A stretch of 64,000 bases of DNA from Pseudomonas sp. GM74 (lineage in GTDB: Bacteria; Pseudomonadota; Gammaproteobacteria; Pseudomonadales; Pseudomonadaceae): the NCBI RefSeq assembly GCF_000282455.1, contig NZ_AKJG01000003.1, forward strand, positions 62,001 to 126,000, given 5' to 3'. Under the pieces are notes generated by a model that was not told where the DNA came from, did not search any database, and saw only the letters and a program-made list of their open reading frames with translations. Every line of letters starts with the position of its first letter. The first letter of the stretch is position 1. The position numbers and the translations under genes are program-made. Of this stretch, positions 39,976 to 49,252 are shown in pieces.

Positions 39976-40848
39976 TCAGCGGATATGTGCAAGTACGCCT
40001 TGAAGCTCATCCAGTGAGTTGTAGCCAATCACCAACTGCCCTTTACCCTTCTTACCGTGGCGGATCTGCACCGCAGAGCCTAGGCGCTCGGCCAGGCGCT
40101 GTTCGAGACGGGCGATATCCGGGTCCGGTTTTGCCGGTTCAACAGGCTCCGGTTTGCCACTCAACCACTGGCGAACCAGTGCCTCGGTTTGGCGCACGGT
40201 CAGCCCGCGTGCGACAACATGTCGCGCCCCTTCAACCTGTTGAATTTCCGGCAAACCGAGCAAAGCACGGGCATGACCCATTTCCAGGTCGCCGTGGGAC
40301 AGCATGGTCTTGATGACTTCCGGCAAGGAAATCAGGCGCAACAGGTTGGCCACGGTCACCCGGGACTTGCCCACGGCTTCGGCCACCTGTTGCTGGGTCA
40401 GCTGGAACTCCTGCTGCAAACGCTGCAGGGCCACCGCTTCTTCGATCGGATTCAGGTCTTCGCGCTGGATGTTCTCGATCAGCGCGATGGCGATCGCGGT
40501 TTCATCGGGTACATCGCGAACCATCGCCGGGATCGTTTCCTGCCCGGCTTGCTGGCTGGCGCGCCAGCGACGTTCGCCGGCAATGATCTCGAAGCGGCCG
40601 CTGCCGATCGGGCGAACCACGATGGGCTGCATGACGCCCTGGGCCTTGATCGACTGCGCCAGCTCTTCGAGCGCCTGCGGATCCATGTCACGACGCGGCT
40701 GGTACTTGCCGCGCTGGAGCAGATCCAGGGGAAGGTGTTGCAGCTCACGCTGGTCGGCTTGCGCCGCTTGTTCTTCCAGCGAGCTGACAGTCGGACCACT
40801 CAACAGAGCATCCAGTCCACGTCCGAGACCTCGTTTCTTGACGGCCAT
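39976..40848 (-). CDS. parB: Chromosome partitioning protein ParB
   Basis: This 290-residue CTP-dependent DNA clamp loads at parS sites and spreads to organise the origin region for segregation. It has the ParB/Srx-type GERRWRASQ motif, a helix-turn-helix (LTQQQVAEAVGKSRVTVANLLRL) and a C-terminal dimerisation domain. The matching parS sites occur in this window at 9658, 52358 and 52988. It follows parA with a nine-base gap. Confidence 0.97.
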   Translation of the reverse strand: MAVKKRGLGRGLDALLSGPTVSSLEEQAAQADQRELQHLPLDLLQRGKYQPRRDMDPQALEELAQSIKAQGVMQPIVVRPIGSGRFEIIAGERRWRASQQAGQETIPAMVRDVPDETAIAIALIENIQREDLNPIEEAVALQRLQQEFQLTQQQVAEAVGKSRVTVANLLRLISLPEVIKTMLSHGDLEMGHARALLGLPEIQQVEGARHVVARGLTVRQTEALVRQWLSGKPEPVEPAKPDPDIARLEQRLAERLGSAVQIRHGKKGKGQLVIGYNSLDELQGVLAHIR

Positions 40849-40857
40849 GGGGATTCC

Positions 40858-41655
40858 TTAAGTTGCCTGAGCAGCGGCGATGCGTGAGTTTTTGCGTTGA
40901 CGACGAACCATTTCGCCCGCCAATGCCAGGTAGGCAACGGCGCCTCGCGATGCTTTGTCGTACGCCAGCGCCGGCATGCCGTAGCTTGGCGCTTCGGCCA
41001 GACGGATGTTTCGTGGAATAACGGTGTCGTAGAGCTGCTCGCCGAAGTGTTCCTTGAGCTGCGCCGAGACATCGTTCATCAGGCTCAGGCGCGGATCGTA
41101 CATCGTACGCAGCAAGCCTTCGACCTTGAGGTTCGGGTTCAGCAGTTCAGCGATACGCTTGATGTTATCCACAAGGTCGCTCAAGCCTTCGAGTGCGAAG
41201 TACTCGCACTGCATGGGGATAATCACCCCGTCGGCGGCAACCAGTGCGTTCAAGGTCAGCATCGACAGCGACGGCGGGCAGTCGATCAAAATGTAATCGT
41301 AGTTTTCCCGGATCGGCGCCAGCGCGCTGCGCAGACGGCTTTCCTTCATCTGCATTTCCAGCAGAACCACTTCGGCCGCGGTGAGGTCGCGGTTAGCCGG
41401 CAACAACTGGTAACCACCGTGTTCGGAGAAGTGCATGGCCTGGGCCAGATCACATTCGCCGATCAGCAGGTCGTAGACCGAATTTTCCAGGCCATGTTTA
41501 TCCACACCGCTACCCATGGTGGCGTTGCCCTGTGGATCGAGATCGATCAACAGCACCCGGCGCTTGGTCGCGACCAGGGATGCTGCGAGGTTGATGCAGG
41601 TGGTGGTTTTGCCCACGCCACCCTTTTGGTTCGCAATCGCGAATACCTTAGCCAT
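40858..41655 (-). CDS. parA: Chromosome partitioning ATPase ParA (Soj family)
   Basis: This 265-residue deviant-Walker ATPase uses ATP-dependent DNA binding to move ParB-parS complexes. NQKGGVGKTTTCINLA carries the two signature lysines near the N-terminus, and IDLDPQGNAT and IDCPPSL complete the site. MAKVFAIANQ at 41655 is the family start; the open frame extends six codons upstream. It lies 18 bases after rsmG. Confidence 0.97.
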   Translation of the reverse strand: MAKVFAIANQKGGVGKTTTCINLAASLVATKRRVLLIDLDPQGNATMGSGVDKHGLENSVYDLLIGECDLAQAMHFSEHGGYQLLPANRDLTAAEVVLLEMQMKESRLRSALAPIRENYDYILIDCPPSLSMLTLNALVAADGVIIPMQCEYFALEGLSDLVDNIKRIAELLNPNLKVEGLLRTMYDPRLSLMNDVSAQLKEHFGEQLYDTVIPRNIRLAEAPSYGMPALAYDKASRGAVAYLALAGEMVRRQRKNSRIAAAQAT

Positions 41656-41673
41656 TCTTGCTTGTGTTCCCAA

Positions 41674-42318
41674 TCATGCCGTGCGGCGCAGTATCAGCAG
41701 ATGGCGTTGGCCTTGGCAACCAGGTACGGCCAGGGCGTGTTCGCTATCGAGGTGGAAGTCTGCCGGCAATGCTACCAGCTCATCGGCCGGATGAACGCCC
41801 TTCATTGCCAGCCAGCGTGTTTCGCTATCGCCGAGGTGGCGAGTCCAGTTGCTGAAGTTTTCCATGCTGCTGAACGCCCGGGAAATGATCCCGTTGAACG
41901 GCTGGGCAGGCTGGAATGCTTCGACGCGACTGTGGATAACTTGCAGGTTATCCAGTTTGAGTTCGAGTTTGACCTGGGTCAGGAAGCGGGTTTTCTTGCC
42001 GTTGCTGTCCAGGCAGGTCACCTGGGACTCGGGAAACAGGATCGCCAGCGGAATGCCAGGCATGCCGCCGCCACTGCCGACGTCGAGCCAGCGACCGTTT
42101 TCGATGAACGACATCACGCTCAGGCTATCGAGCAAGTGACGGGAAACCATTTCGTCCGGATCACGCACGGCGGTGAGGTTGTAAGCCTTGTTCCATTTGA
42201 TCAACAGGGCCAGGTAACCCAGCAACTGTGCGTGCTGGGTTTCTGTCAGCGTGACACCGAGTTGGCGAGCACCTGTGGATAACTCTTCTGCGTGTTGCGA
42301 AGTGACCAACGAACTCAA
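41674..42318 (-). CDS. rsmG: 16S rRNA (guanine527-N7)-methyltransferase
   Basis: This 214-residue SAM-dependent enzyme, formerly GidB, methylates G527 of 16S rRNA. The SAM motif [19 protein letters not shown] is clear. It overlaps the stop of mnmG by four bases, the usual gidA-gidB coupling. Perfect DnaA boxes lie within it at 41931-41939 and 42274-42282. Confidence 0.97.
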   Translation of the reverse strand: MSSLVTSQHAEELSTGARQLGVTLTETQHAQLLGYLALLIKWNKAYNLTAVRDPDEMVSRHLLDSLSVMSFIENGRWLDVGSGGGMPGIPLAILFPESQVTCLDSNGKKTRFLTQVKLELKLDNLQVIHSRVEAFQPAQPFNGIISRAFSSMENFSNWTRHLGDSETRWLAMKGVHPADELVALPADFHLDSEHALAVPGCQGQRHLLILRRTA

Positions 42319-44213
42319 GCGCTTTGCTCCAACTGACGGCCCGCGCCGCGTTTTTTCAAATGAATCATCAACAGCGAAATGGCTGCCGGCGTAACGCCCG
42401 GGATACGCGAAGCCTGGCCCAAGGTTTCAGGGCGGGTCGTACCGAGCTTGCTCTGGATCTCTTTGGAGAGACCGGAAATATTCGTGTAATCGATATCCAC
42501 AGGCAATTTGGTGTCTTCGCTGGCGCGCAAGCGGGCGATTTCATCCTGTTGACGATCGATGTAGCCGGCGTACTTGGTCTTGATTTCGACCTGTTCGGCG
42601 ACTTGTGGATCTTCCGCGCCCCCACCGGTCACGGCGATCAGACCAGCGTAGTCGATTTCCGGACGGCTCAAGAGATTCAGCAGGTTGTATTCGTGAGTCA
42701 GTGGCGTGCCGAATTTTTCGGCAATGGCATCGCCCTGTTCGGTGCCCGGGCGAACCCAGGTGCTTTTCAGGCGCTGCTCTTCCAGTTCGATGCTTTCACG
42801 TTTTTTGCAGAAAGCCGCCCAGCGCACATCATCCACCAGGCCCAGTTCGCGACCTTTTTCGGTCAGGCGCAGGTCGGCGTTGTCTTCGCGCAGGATCAGA
42901 CGGTATTCGGCGCGGGATGTGAACATCCGGTAAGGCTCCTGGGTACCAAGGGTAATCAGGTCATCGACCAACACACCGATATAGGCCTCGTCGCGACGCG
43001 GGCACCAGGCCTCTTTGCCTTGTGCACGCAGTGCGGCGTTGGTCCCGGCGAGCAAACCCTGGGCACCGGCTTCTTCGTAACCGGTTGTGCCGTTGATTTG
43101 CCCGGCGAAGAACAGGCCGCCGATGACTTTGGTTTCCAGGCTGTATTTCAGATCTCGTGGATCGAAGTAGTCGTATTCGATGGCATAGCCCGGACGCACG
43201 ATGTGCGCGTTTTCCATGCCGCGGATCGATTGCACGATCTGCAATTGCACGTCGAACGGCAAGCTTGTGGATATCCCGTTCGGATACAGCTCATGGGTGG
43301 TCAAACCTTCCGGTTCGATGAACACCTGATGGCTTTCCTTGTCGGCAAAGCGATGGATCTTGTCTTCGATCGACGGGCAATAGCGCGGGCCGATGCCTTC
43401 GATCTCACCGGCAGCGGAATACATCGGCGAACGGTCGAGGTTCGCGGCAATGATTTCGTGGGTCCGCGCATTCGTATGGGTAATCCAGCAACTGACCTGC
43501 TGTGGATGCTGTTCCTTGTTGCCCATGAACGACATCACCGGGATCGGCGTATCGCCCGGTTGTTCGGACATCACCGAGAAATCCACAGACCGGCCGTCGA
43601 TACGCGGCGGAGTACCGGTTTTCAAACGACCCACACGCAATGGCAGTTCACGCAGACGGTGAGCCAGCGCGATCGATGGCGGATCACCGGCGCGACCGCC
43701 GGAAAAATTCTGCAACCCGATGTGGATAAGTCCACCGAGGAACGTACCGGTGGTCAACACCACGGAATCGGCGAGGAAACGCAGACCCATTTGCGTGACA
43801 ACACCACGGACTTGTTCCTGCTCGACGATCAGGTCGTCAGCGGCCTGTTGAAATATCCACAGGTTCGGCTGGTTCTCCAGGATTTCGCGGACAGCGGCCT
43901 TGTACAGAACCCTGTCTGCCTGCGCGCGGGTTGCTCGCACGGCCGGGCCTTTGCGGCTGTTCAACACGCGAAACTGGATTCCGCCTTTATCGGTGGCCAT
44001 GGCCATAGCGCCGCCGAGGGCGTCGATTTCCTTGACCAGGTGGCTTTTGCCGATCCCGCCAATGGCCGGGTTGCAACTCATGGCACCGAGGGTTTCCACG
44101 TTATGCGTCAGCAACAGGGTTTTAACCCCCATACGTGCTGAGGCCAGTGCTGCCTCGGTACCGGCATGACCGCCGCCGATGACGATCACTTCAAAACGGG
44201 AAGGGAAATCCAC
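42315..44213 (-). CDS. mnmG: tRNA uridine-5-carboxymethylaminomethyl synthesis enzyme MnmG
   Basis: This 632-residue FAD enzyme (GidA) works with MnmE to modify U34 of certain tRNAs. The FAD-binding [10 protein letters not shown] lies near residue 12, and the GidA signatures [12 protein letters not shown] and [16 protein letters not shown] are present. Two GTG codons stand in tandem. The second (44213) gives the usual MDFPSRF start and has GAGG upstream; the first would add one residue. It is the gene nearest the left origin-like region. Confidence 0.96.
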   Translation of the reverse strand: MDFPSRFEVIVIGGGHAGTEAALASARMGVKTLLLTHNVETLGAMSCNPAIGGIGKSHLVKEIDALGGAMAMATDKGGIQFRVLNSRKGPAVRATRAQADRVLYKAAVREILENQPNLWIFQQAADDLIVEQEQVRGVVTQMGLRFLADSVVLTTGTFLGGLIHIGLQNFSGGRAGDPPSIALAHRLRELPLRVGRLKTGTPPRIDGRSVDFSVMSEQPGDTPIPVMSFMGNKEQHPQQVSCWITHTNARTHEIIAANLDRSPMYSAAGEIEGIGPRYCPSIEDKIHRFADKESHQVFIEPEGLTTHELYPNGISTSLPFDVQLQIVQSIRGMENAHIVRPGYAIEYDYFDPRDLKYSLETKVIGGLFFAGQINGTTGYEEAGAQGLLAGTNAALRAQGKEAWCPRRDEAYIGVLVDDLITLGTQEPYRMFTSRAEYRLILREDNADLRLTEKGRELGLVDDVRWAAFCKKRESIELEEQRLKSTWVRPGTEQGDAIAEKFGTPLTHEYNLLNLLSRPEIDYAGLIAVTGGGAEDPQVAEQVEIKTKYAGYIDRQQDEIARLRASEDTKLPVDIDYTNISGLSKEIQSKLGTTRPETLGQASRIPGVTPAAISLLMIHLKKRGAGRQLEQSA

Positions 44214-44340
44214 CACGCACCTCGTGCCTGCTTAAGTAGGTAATTCAGGAATAGTTTGAGCTCAGGTTTTTGGACCTGGTCGACAAGTATAGGGACTTCG
44301 CCCTTCCTAAAGAACCCTTTGCACAAAATTTAACCAGCTG

Positions 44341-44627
44341 TGGAAAAGTCGGAGTTATAGAAATTAAAAAGAAAGAAATTTATTAAATCTTTGTTTTTAT
44401 GTTTATTTCTATGCACCTTCCTTTCTGTGGATAGATTGATACAGCCCTTTGTATTCAATGTGTACAGAGATTCAAAACCCTGTGGTCATGTGCCTATGAG
44501 GCCCTTGGATAACCGGTGTAAGCCTGTGGATGAAAGGGGTGGTTATCCACAGAGGCGGTTATGTTCAGTTTTCGAGCCCTGTTATCAACTGACCTTAGCT
44601 GCGGTTATTCACAGGGCTTAATCCACA
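44341..44627. other. Origin-like region between mnmG and mnmE (second oriC-type copy)
   Basis: This 547-base gap holds an AT-rich tract (44347-44410) followed by DnaA boxes. TGTGGATAG is at 44426-44434 (one mismatch) and TTATCCACA at 44543-44551. TTATTCACA is at 44605-44613 and TAATCCACA at 44619-44627 (one mismatch). Motifs occur in the same order and spacing as in the oriC before dnaA: TATGCACC, CTGTGGATA, TGTACAGAGA, GGATAACC, TTATCCACAG, GACCTTA and CGGTTAT-CACAG-GCTTA. It is therefore a paralogous origin copy. The remaining 44217-44340 and 44628-44723 show no gene. Confidence 0.75.
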
Positions 44628-44723
44628 GAAAAGCGCCGTTTGCTCGAAATTCGGGCACAGGATTTGCGCTCAAGCAGACGAAGTCCGCTCGGCACTGGAG
44701 GTTTTTTTCATAAAAGGAGGGAG

Positions 44724-44748
44724 CAGACAGGCACGAATGGCCTGTCTG
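44724..44748 (-). terminator. Hairpin terminator after mnmE
   Basis: CAGACAGGC-ACGAATG-GCCTGTCTG is a perfect 9-base stem. Read on the minus strand it is followed, after a CT-rich stretch, by TTTT. It is placed 15 bases after the mnmE stop. Confidence 0.6.
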
Positions 44749-44763
44749 TTAATAACAGGAGGG

Positions 44764-46134
44764 CTATTTACCGATACAGAAGCTGGAGAAAATTCGCCCC
44801 AGCAGATCGTCAGAGCTGAAAGCACCAGTGATTTCCCCCAGTGACTGCTGAGCCTGGCGCAAATCTTCGGCCAACAACTCTCCAGCACCGGCCAGGGTCA
44901 ATTGGGCACGGCCATGCTCGAGGGCGGCACTGGCATGACGTAGCGCCTCAAGGTGTCGCCGGCGAGCGCTGAAGCTGCTTTCGGAGGTTTGTTCATAGCC
45001 CATGCAAGCCTTGAGGTGTTCACGCAGCAGGTCCAGCCCGGCACCGCCGGACTTGGCGCTCAAACTCAAGGTGACATGGCCGTCCTCGCTGACTTCCAGG
45101 GCAATGGCTTCGCCCGTAAGGTCGGCCTTGTTGCGGATCAGGGTGACTTTCGCGGGATCGGGACGGATCTCCAGAAACTCCGGCCAGAGTGCGAAAGGAT
45201 CGAGGGCTTCCGGTGCCGTGGCATCGACCACCAGCAATACCCGATCCGCTTCGCCGATGGCTTTCAAGGCACGCTCGACGCCGATTTTTTCAACATGATC
45301 ATCGGTATCGCGCAGGCCGGCGGTATCCACCGCGTGCAGAGGCATGCCATCGATGTGGATATGTTCACGAAGCACGTCACGGGTGGTGCCGGCAATTTCG
45401 GTCACGATCGCCGCTTCACGCCCGGCCAGGGCATTGAGCAGGCTGGATTTACCGGCATTCGGACGACCGGCAATGACCACGGTCATGCCGTCACGCAGCA
45501 AGGCGCCCTGCCCGGCTTCGCGGATGACGGTGGATAACTCGTCGCGCACCTTGTCGAGCATGCTCAGGACGTGGCCATCGGCGAGGAAGTCGATTTCCTC
45601 TTCCGGAAAATCGATGGCCGCTTCGACATAGATCCGCAGGCCGATCAATTGTTCGGTGAGGTTATGCACACGTGTCGAGAAAGCGCCCTGCAGGGAGCGC
45701 AACGCGTTTCGCGCAGCCTGGGCAGAACTGGCTTCAATCAGGTCGGCGATGGCTTCGGCTTGGGCGAGGTCGAGTTTGTCATTGAGGAAGGCACGCTCAC
45801 TGAATTCCCCCGGCCTGGCGAGACGGCAACCCAGTTCCAGGCAGCGCTTGAGCAGCATATCCAGAACGATTGGACCGCCATGGCCTTGCAGTTCCAGCAC
45901 ATCTTCGCCTGTGAACGAGTTCGGGCCGGGGAAATACAAGGCAATGCCCTGATCCAGCACCTCGTCGTTTTCACTGAAAAACGGACCGTAGTGAGCAAAT
46001 CGCGGCTTGAGCTCGCGACCGCTGAAGGCCTTGGCCGCAACGCTGGCCAACGGCCCGGAAATACGCACGATGCCTACACCGCCGCGACCTTGAGCGGTGG
46101 CGACGGCTGCGATGGTTTCACGAGGAACGCTCAT
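44764..46134 (-). CDS. mnmE: tRNA modification GTPase MnmE
   Basis: This 456-residue GTPase (TrmE) is partner of MnmG in tRNA U34 modification. It has an N-terminal folate-binding domain, then the G domain with [22 protein letters not shown] and NKADL, and the C-terminal CIGK that ends the protein. [10 protein letters not shown] at 46134 fits the family. A TTG start at 46152 is open but unlikely. It is convergent with nothing: yidC lies upstream on the same strand, separated by a terminator. Confidence 0.96.
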   Translation of the reverse strand: MSVPRETIAAVATAQGRGGVGIVRISGPLASVAAKAFSGRELKPRFAHYGPFFSENDEVLDQGIALYFPGPNSFTGEDVLELQGHGGPIVLDMLLKRCLELGCRLARPGEFSERAFLNDKLDLAQAEAIADLIEASSAQAARNALRSLQGAFSTRVHNLTEQLIGLRIYVEAAIDFPEEEIDFLADGHVLSMLDKVRDELSTVIREAGQGALLRDGMTVVIAGRPNAGKSSLLNALAGREAAIVTEIAGTTRDVLREHIHIDGMPLHAVDTAGLRDTDDHVEKIGVERALKAIGEADRVLLVVDATAPEALDPFALWPEFLEIRPDPAKVTLIRNKADLTGEAIALEVSEDGHVTLSLSAKSGGAGLDLLREHLKACMGYEQTSESSFSARRRHLEALRHASAALEHGRAQLTLAGAGELLAEDLRQAQQSLGEITGAFSSDDLLGRIFSSFCIGK

Positions 46135-46165
46135 AAACCGGTATCCAGACAAAAGTGACAGATAG

Positions 46166-46192
46166 CAAAACGCCCCACTAGGGGGCGTTTTG
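46166..46192. terminator. Terminator between yidC and mnmE
   Basis: CAAAACGCCCC-ACTAG-GGGGCGTTTTG (46166-46192) forms a long GC stem flanked by A and T runs. It ends the rpmH-rnpA-yidD-yidC transcript. Confidence 0.9.
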
Positions 46193-46213
46193 AGTGGTTA
46201 TCCACAGTGTAAA

Positions 46214-47893
46214 TCAGGCAGCTGCTTTAGCGGCCGCTTCGATTTTACGTGTGATGTACCACTGTTGGGCGATCGACAGGCAGTTGTTCACTACCCAGTA
46301 CAGCACCAGACCCGCCGGGAACCACAGGAAGAAGAAGGTGAAGATGATCGGCATCAGCTTCATCACCTTGGCCTGCATCGGATCCGGAGGAGTCGGGTTC
46401 AACTGCTGCTGGATGAACATGGTTGCACCCATGATGATCGGCAGAATGAAGAACGGATCCTTGATCGACAGGTCAGTAATCCACAGCATGAACGGCGCCT
46501 GACGCATCTCGACGCTTTCCAGCAGAACCCAGTACAGCGAGAGGAAAACCGGCATCTGCACGAGGATTGGCAAGCAACCACCCAGCGGATTGATCTTCTC
46601 TTTCTTGTACAGCTCCATCATGGCTTGCGACATTTTCTGCCGGTCATCGCCATGTTGCTCTTTCAGCGCGGCCAGTTTTGGTGCCACTGCACGCATGCGC
46701 GCCATGGATTTGTAGCTGGCAGCCGACAGCGGGAAGAAGATCCCTTTGATCAGCATGGTCAGGAAGATGATCGACCAGCCCCAGTTACCCACAATGGCGT
46801 GGATGTGTTGCAGCAACCAGAAGATCGGTTGGGCGATGAACCACAGAATGCCGTAGTCGACGGTCAGTTCCAGACCTGGGGACAACTCTTTGAGCACGGC
46901 CTGGCTTTTAGGACCGGCGTACAGAACGGCGCTGGTCTCAGCCTTGGCACCTGGCGCAACACTCATCGATGGACCGGTGTAGCCGATGATGTAGTTGCCT
47001 TTGCTGTCTTTACGGGTCTGGACGACGTTGTTTTCGCCCTTGGCCGGAATCCATGCGGTCACGAAGTAGTGCTGCAACCAGGCAACCCAACCGCCAGTGA
47101 CGGTTTCTTTAACCGGCGCCTTGTCCATGTCCTTCATGGACACTTTCTTGTACGGCTCGGAACTTGTCCACAGGGCGGCGCCCAGGTAAGTCGCGGTGCC
47201 GGTAGCCGTGGTCGACGAAGGATCGGCGCTGGCGTCGCGCTTCAACTGGGCGAACATCGCACCGGTCCAGGGCTGGGCGCTCTGGTTGTCGATCAGGTAG
47301 GAAACGGTTACGTCGTACAAGCCGCGTTTCAGGGTGAAACGCTTGATGTAGTTGACGCCGTCCTTGCTGAACTTCAGGTCCACGACCAATTGGTCTTGAC
47401 CGTCAGCCAGCTGATAAACCTTCTTCTCCGAGGAATAAACCGGACGACCGGCCGGATTTGCATCCGGACCGTTGGTGCCGATCAGACCGCTTTGCGCCAG
47501 ATAAGTACGTTCACCGCCGTTATCGAACAACTGGAACGGAATTTCCGGGTGATCCTGACGACGCGGATACAGCGGCAGGGTCAGCTGGGCAACATCGCCA
47601 CCTTGTGGGTCGACAGCCAGGTCCAGTACATCCGTTTTGATCTGGATGAGGTCCTTGCTCGCAGCCACCGGAGTTTCGGCAGGTGCGCTGGTGTCGCTTG
47701 CAGCACGTGGAATGTCGTCACTGGCGGAAGCGTTGGAGCCAGATGCCGTATCCGGCAGGCCCGATGCAGTCGTATTGGTGGCAACATTCTGAGTCGGCAG
47801 GGCAGCCTGGCCATAGTCCTGGTTCCATTTAAGAACCATAACGTAGGACACGATTGCCAGGGCGACGATCAGGATCGTGCGTTTGATATCCAT
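46214..47893 (-). CDS. yidC: Membrane protein insertase YidC
   Basis: This 559-residue inner-membrane insertase folds and inserts proteins alone or with SecYEG, including subunit c of the nearby ATP synthase. It has an N-terminal helix (MDIKRTILIVALAIVSYVMV), a large periplasmic beta-domain (about 60-350) and five C-terminal helices. The conserved region PLSAASYKSMARMRAVAPKLAAL and the charged tail are present. It starts two bases after yidD. Confidence 0.97.
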   Translation of the reverse strand: MDIKRTILIVALAIVSYVMVLKWNQDYGQAALPTQNVATNTTASGLPDTASGSNASASDDIPRAASDTSAPAETPVAASKDLIQIKTDVLDLAVDPQGGDVAQLTLPLYPRRQDHPEIPFQLFDNGGERTYLAQSGLIGTNGPDANPAGRPVYSSEKKVYQLADGQDQLVVDLKFSKDGVNYIKRFTLKRGLYDVTVSYLIDNQSAQPWTGAMFAQLKRDASADPSSTTATGTATYLGAALWTSSEPYKKVSMKDMDKAPVKETVTGGWVAWLQHYFVTAWIPAKGENNVVQTRKDSKGNYIIGYTGPSMSVAPGAKAETSAVLYAGPKSQAVLKELSPGLELTVDYGILWFIAQPIFWLLQHIHAIVGNWGWSIIFLTMLIKGIFFPLSAASYKSMARMRAVAPKLAALKEQHGDDRQKMSQAMMELYKKEKINPLGGCLPILVQMPVFLSLYWVLLESVEMRQAPFMLWITDLSIKDPFFILPIIMGATMFIQQQLNPTPPDPMQAKVMKLMPIIFTFFFLWFPAGLVLYWVVNNCLSIAQQWYITRKIEAAAKAAA

Positions 47894-47895
47894 GA

Positions 47896-48141
47896 TTACT
47901 CGGCCATCGAAGAAGAACGGGAGGTAGGGATAGGTGGAACCGGGTCATAACCACCGGGATTCCACGGATGACAGCGACCTAAACGACGAAAGGTCAGCCA
48001 GCCACCGCGAAGAAGGCCATGATTTTCGATGGCTTCTAACGCGTAGCAGGAACAACTGGGGTAGAAACGACAGTGATCGGCCATCAGGGGACTAATGGCA
48101 TAGCGATAAAACTGGATCGGAACGAGTGCCAGTTTACGCAT
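47896..48141 (-). CDS. yidD: Membrane protein insertion efficiency factor YidD
   Basis: This 81-residue membrane-associated protein helps YidC-dependent insertion. The conserved core [22 protein letters not shown] carries the family cysteines, and [17 protein letters not shown] follows. It overlaps the end of rnpA by eight bases and precedes yidC by two bases, the usual order. Confidence 0.95.
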   Translation of the reverse strand: MRKLALVPIQFYRYAISPLMADHCRFYPSCSCYALEAIENHGLLRGGWLTFRRLGRCHPWNPGGYDPVPPIPTSRSSSMAE

Positions 48142-48535
48142 CCGGACTGTCTACCCCTACAGGTTCGGTTTTGACTGCTGGTACCGGCGAACTGCGAGCC
48201 AGTCGTTTCCAGAGTTTGCCGAAATGCTGAATCAATTCGGGGTTTTCTACGTCACCCAAACCTTTGCGCGCGACGATAACAATGTCCCAGCCGACCAGAG
48301 AATCCTGGTTCAGGCGAAACGATTCGCGCATCAGACGTTTGAGGCGATTGCGCTCGACGGAGAGCTTTACGCTCTTTTTCCCGATAACCAACCCGAGACG
48401 GGGGTGATCAAGATCGTTGTTGCGCGCAAGGAGCAGGAGATTTTTCCCCGGAACCTTGCCGGTAGGGGAGTCAAAGACTGCCTTGAAATGCCGGGGGGTA
48501 AGCAGACGCTTTTCCCGACTGAAGTCCTGACTCAC
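48134..48535 (-). CDS. rnpA: Ribonuclease P protein component
   Basis: This 133-residue basic protein binds RNase P RNA and helps it trim tRNA 5' ends. It has the RNR motif in [17 protein letters not shown] and starts [20 protein letters not shown]. The GTG at 48535 matches pseudomonad rnpA starts; the open frame continues through rpmH in another frame and should not be used. A GGAG abuts the GTG, so spacing is poor and coupling to rpmH translation 16 bases upstream is likely. Confidence 0.94.
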   Translation of the reverse strand: MSQDFSREKRLLTPRHFKAVFDSPTGKVPGKNLLLLARNNDLDHPRLGLVIGKKSVKLSVERNRLKRLMRESFRLNQDSLVGWDIVIVARKGLGDVENPELIQHFGKLWKRLARSSPVPAVKTEPVGVDSPDA

Positions 48536-48551
48536 CTCCAGTGCCGGATTA

Positions 48552-48686
48552 TCAAACTGCCAGACGCGCACGACCTTTGGCGCGACGACGCGACAGGACG
48601 GCACGACCGTTCTTGGTAGCCATGCGAGCACGGAAACCGTGGGTACGAGCGCGTTTGATAGTGCTTGGTTGGAAAGTACGTTTCAT
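48552..48686 (-). CDS. rpmH: 50S ribosomal protein L34
   Basis: This 44-residue, very basic ribosomal protein reads [18 protein letters not shown] and ends KGRARLAV, the complete L34 family pattern. It lies immediately before rnpA, as in nearly all bacteria. A strong promoter is found 62-90 bases upstream. Confidence 0.97.
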   Translation of the reverse strand: MKRTFQPSTIKRARTHGFRARMATKNGRAVLSRRRAKGRARLAV

Positions 48687-48747
48687 TGTCGTGTTACCTG
48701 GTTCGTCCACAACGGGCCGGAATGGCCCCCGTTTTAAGAGACCGGGG

Positions 48748-48776
48748 ATTCTAGAGAAAGCAAGCCTTCAGGTCAA
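48748..48776 (-). promoter_or_regulatory. Sigma-70 promoter of rpmH-rnpA-yidD-yidC
   Basis: On the minus strand TTGACC (48776-48771) and TAGAAT (48753-48748) are separated by exactly 17 bases, an excellent housekeeping promoter. Initiation is predicted near 48741. It lies at the left edge of oriC, so transcription runs away from the origin. Confidence 0.8.
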
Positions 48777-48789
48777 TTTCCAACCAGCG

Positions 48790-49190
48790 TTTCCTTATAA
48801 ATAGATCTCCAGAGGTTTTTCGGTGTTCGCACCTTGCGTAGATATAAAAATAAGAAAGGAAAGTATTTAAAGCTTTTCTGTAAAGCTTATAAAAGCTAGG
48901 TATGCACCCTGCTGTGGATAAGTCGATCAAGACCTTGTTTTACCTGCTGTACAGAGAATGACAACTACGGTGGAAAACAGTGTTCAGCCTGTGCTGCGCT
49001 GTCGGATAACCTGTGTGTGAAAGGTCGCCTTATCCACAGGCCGGTTATCCACCGAGTTTCGCCCCCACTTGTACAATGACCTTAACCCCGGTTATCCACA
49101 GAGCTTATGCACAGACCACTGGTCACCTTTTTTGCGTATGAAACGGTGATTCTTCTTGGTCGATGAACCACCTTCGTGTGGATAAGTCGG
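48790..49190. other. oriC: Chromosomal replication origin oriC
   Basis: This is the rpmH-dnaA intergenic region. An AT-rich stretch (48796-48900) is the likely unwinding element. DnaA boxes follow: TGTGGATAA 48913-48921, TTATCCACA 49030-49038, TTATCCACC 49045-49053 (one mismatch), TTATCCACA 49092-49100, TTATGCACA 49105-49113 and TGTGGATAA 49177-49185. Position next to dnaA, box density and the flanking rpmH agree with mapped Pseudomonas origins. A second copy of the pattern lies near 44.5 kb. Confidence 0.93.
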
Positions 49191-49252
49191 CGTCTGGTCG
49201 CTACAATGGCCGCTTGTTTTTGCCTCACCGGCTTTCAACTTAGGGGATATCC

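Noticed and set aside
48535..48631. N-terminal extension of RnpA through rpmH in an alternative frame
   Set aside because: This extension lies across rpmH and is not found in pseudomonad RnpA; the GTG at 48535 matches the family.
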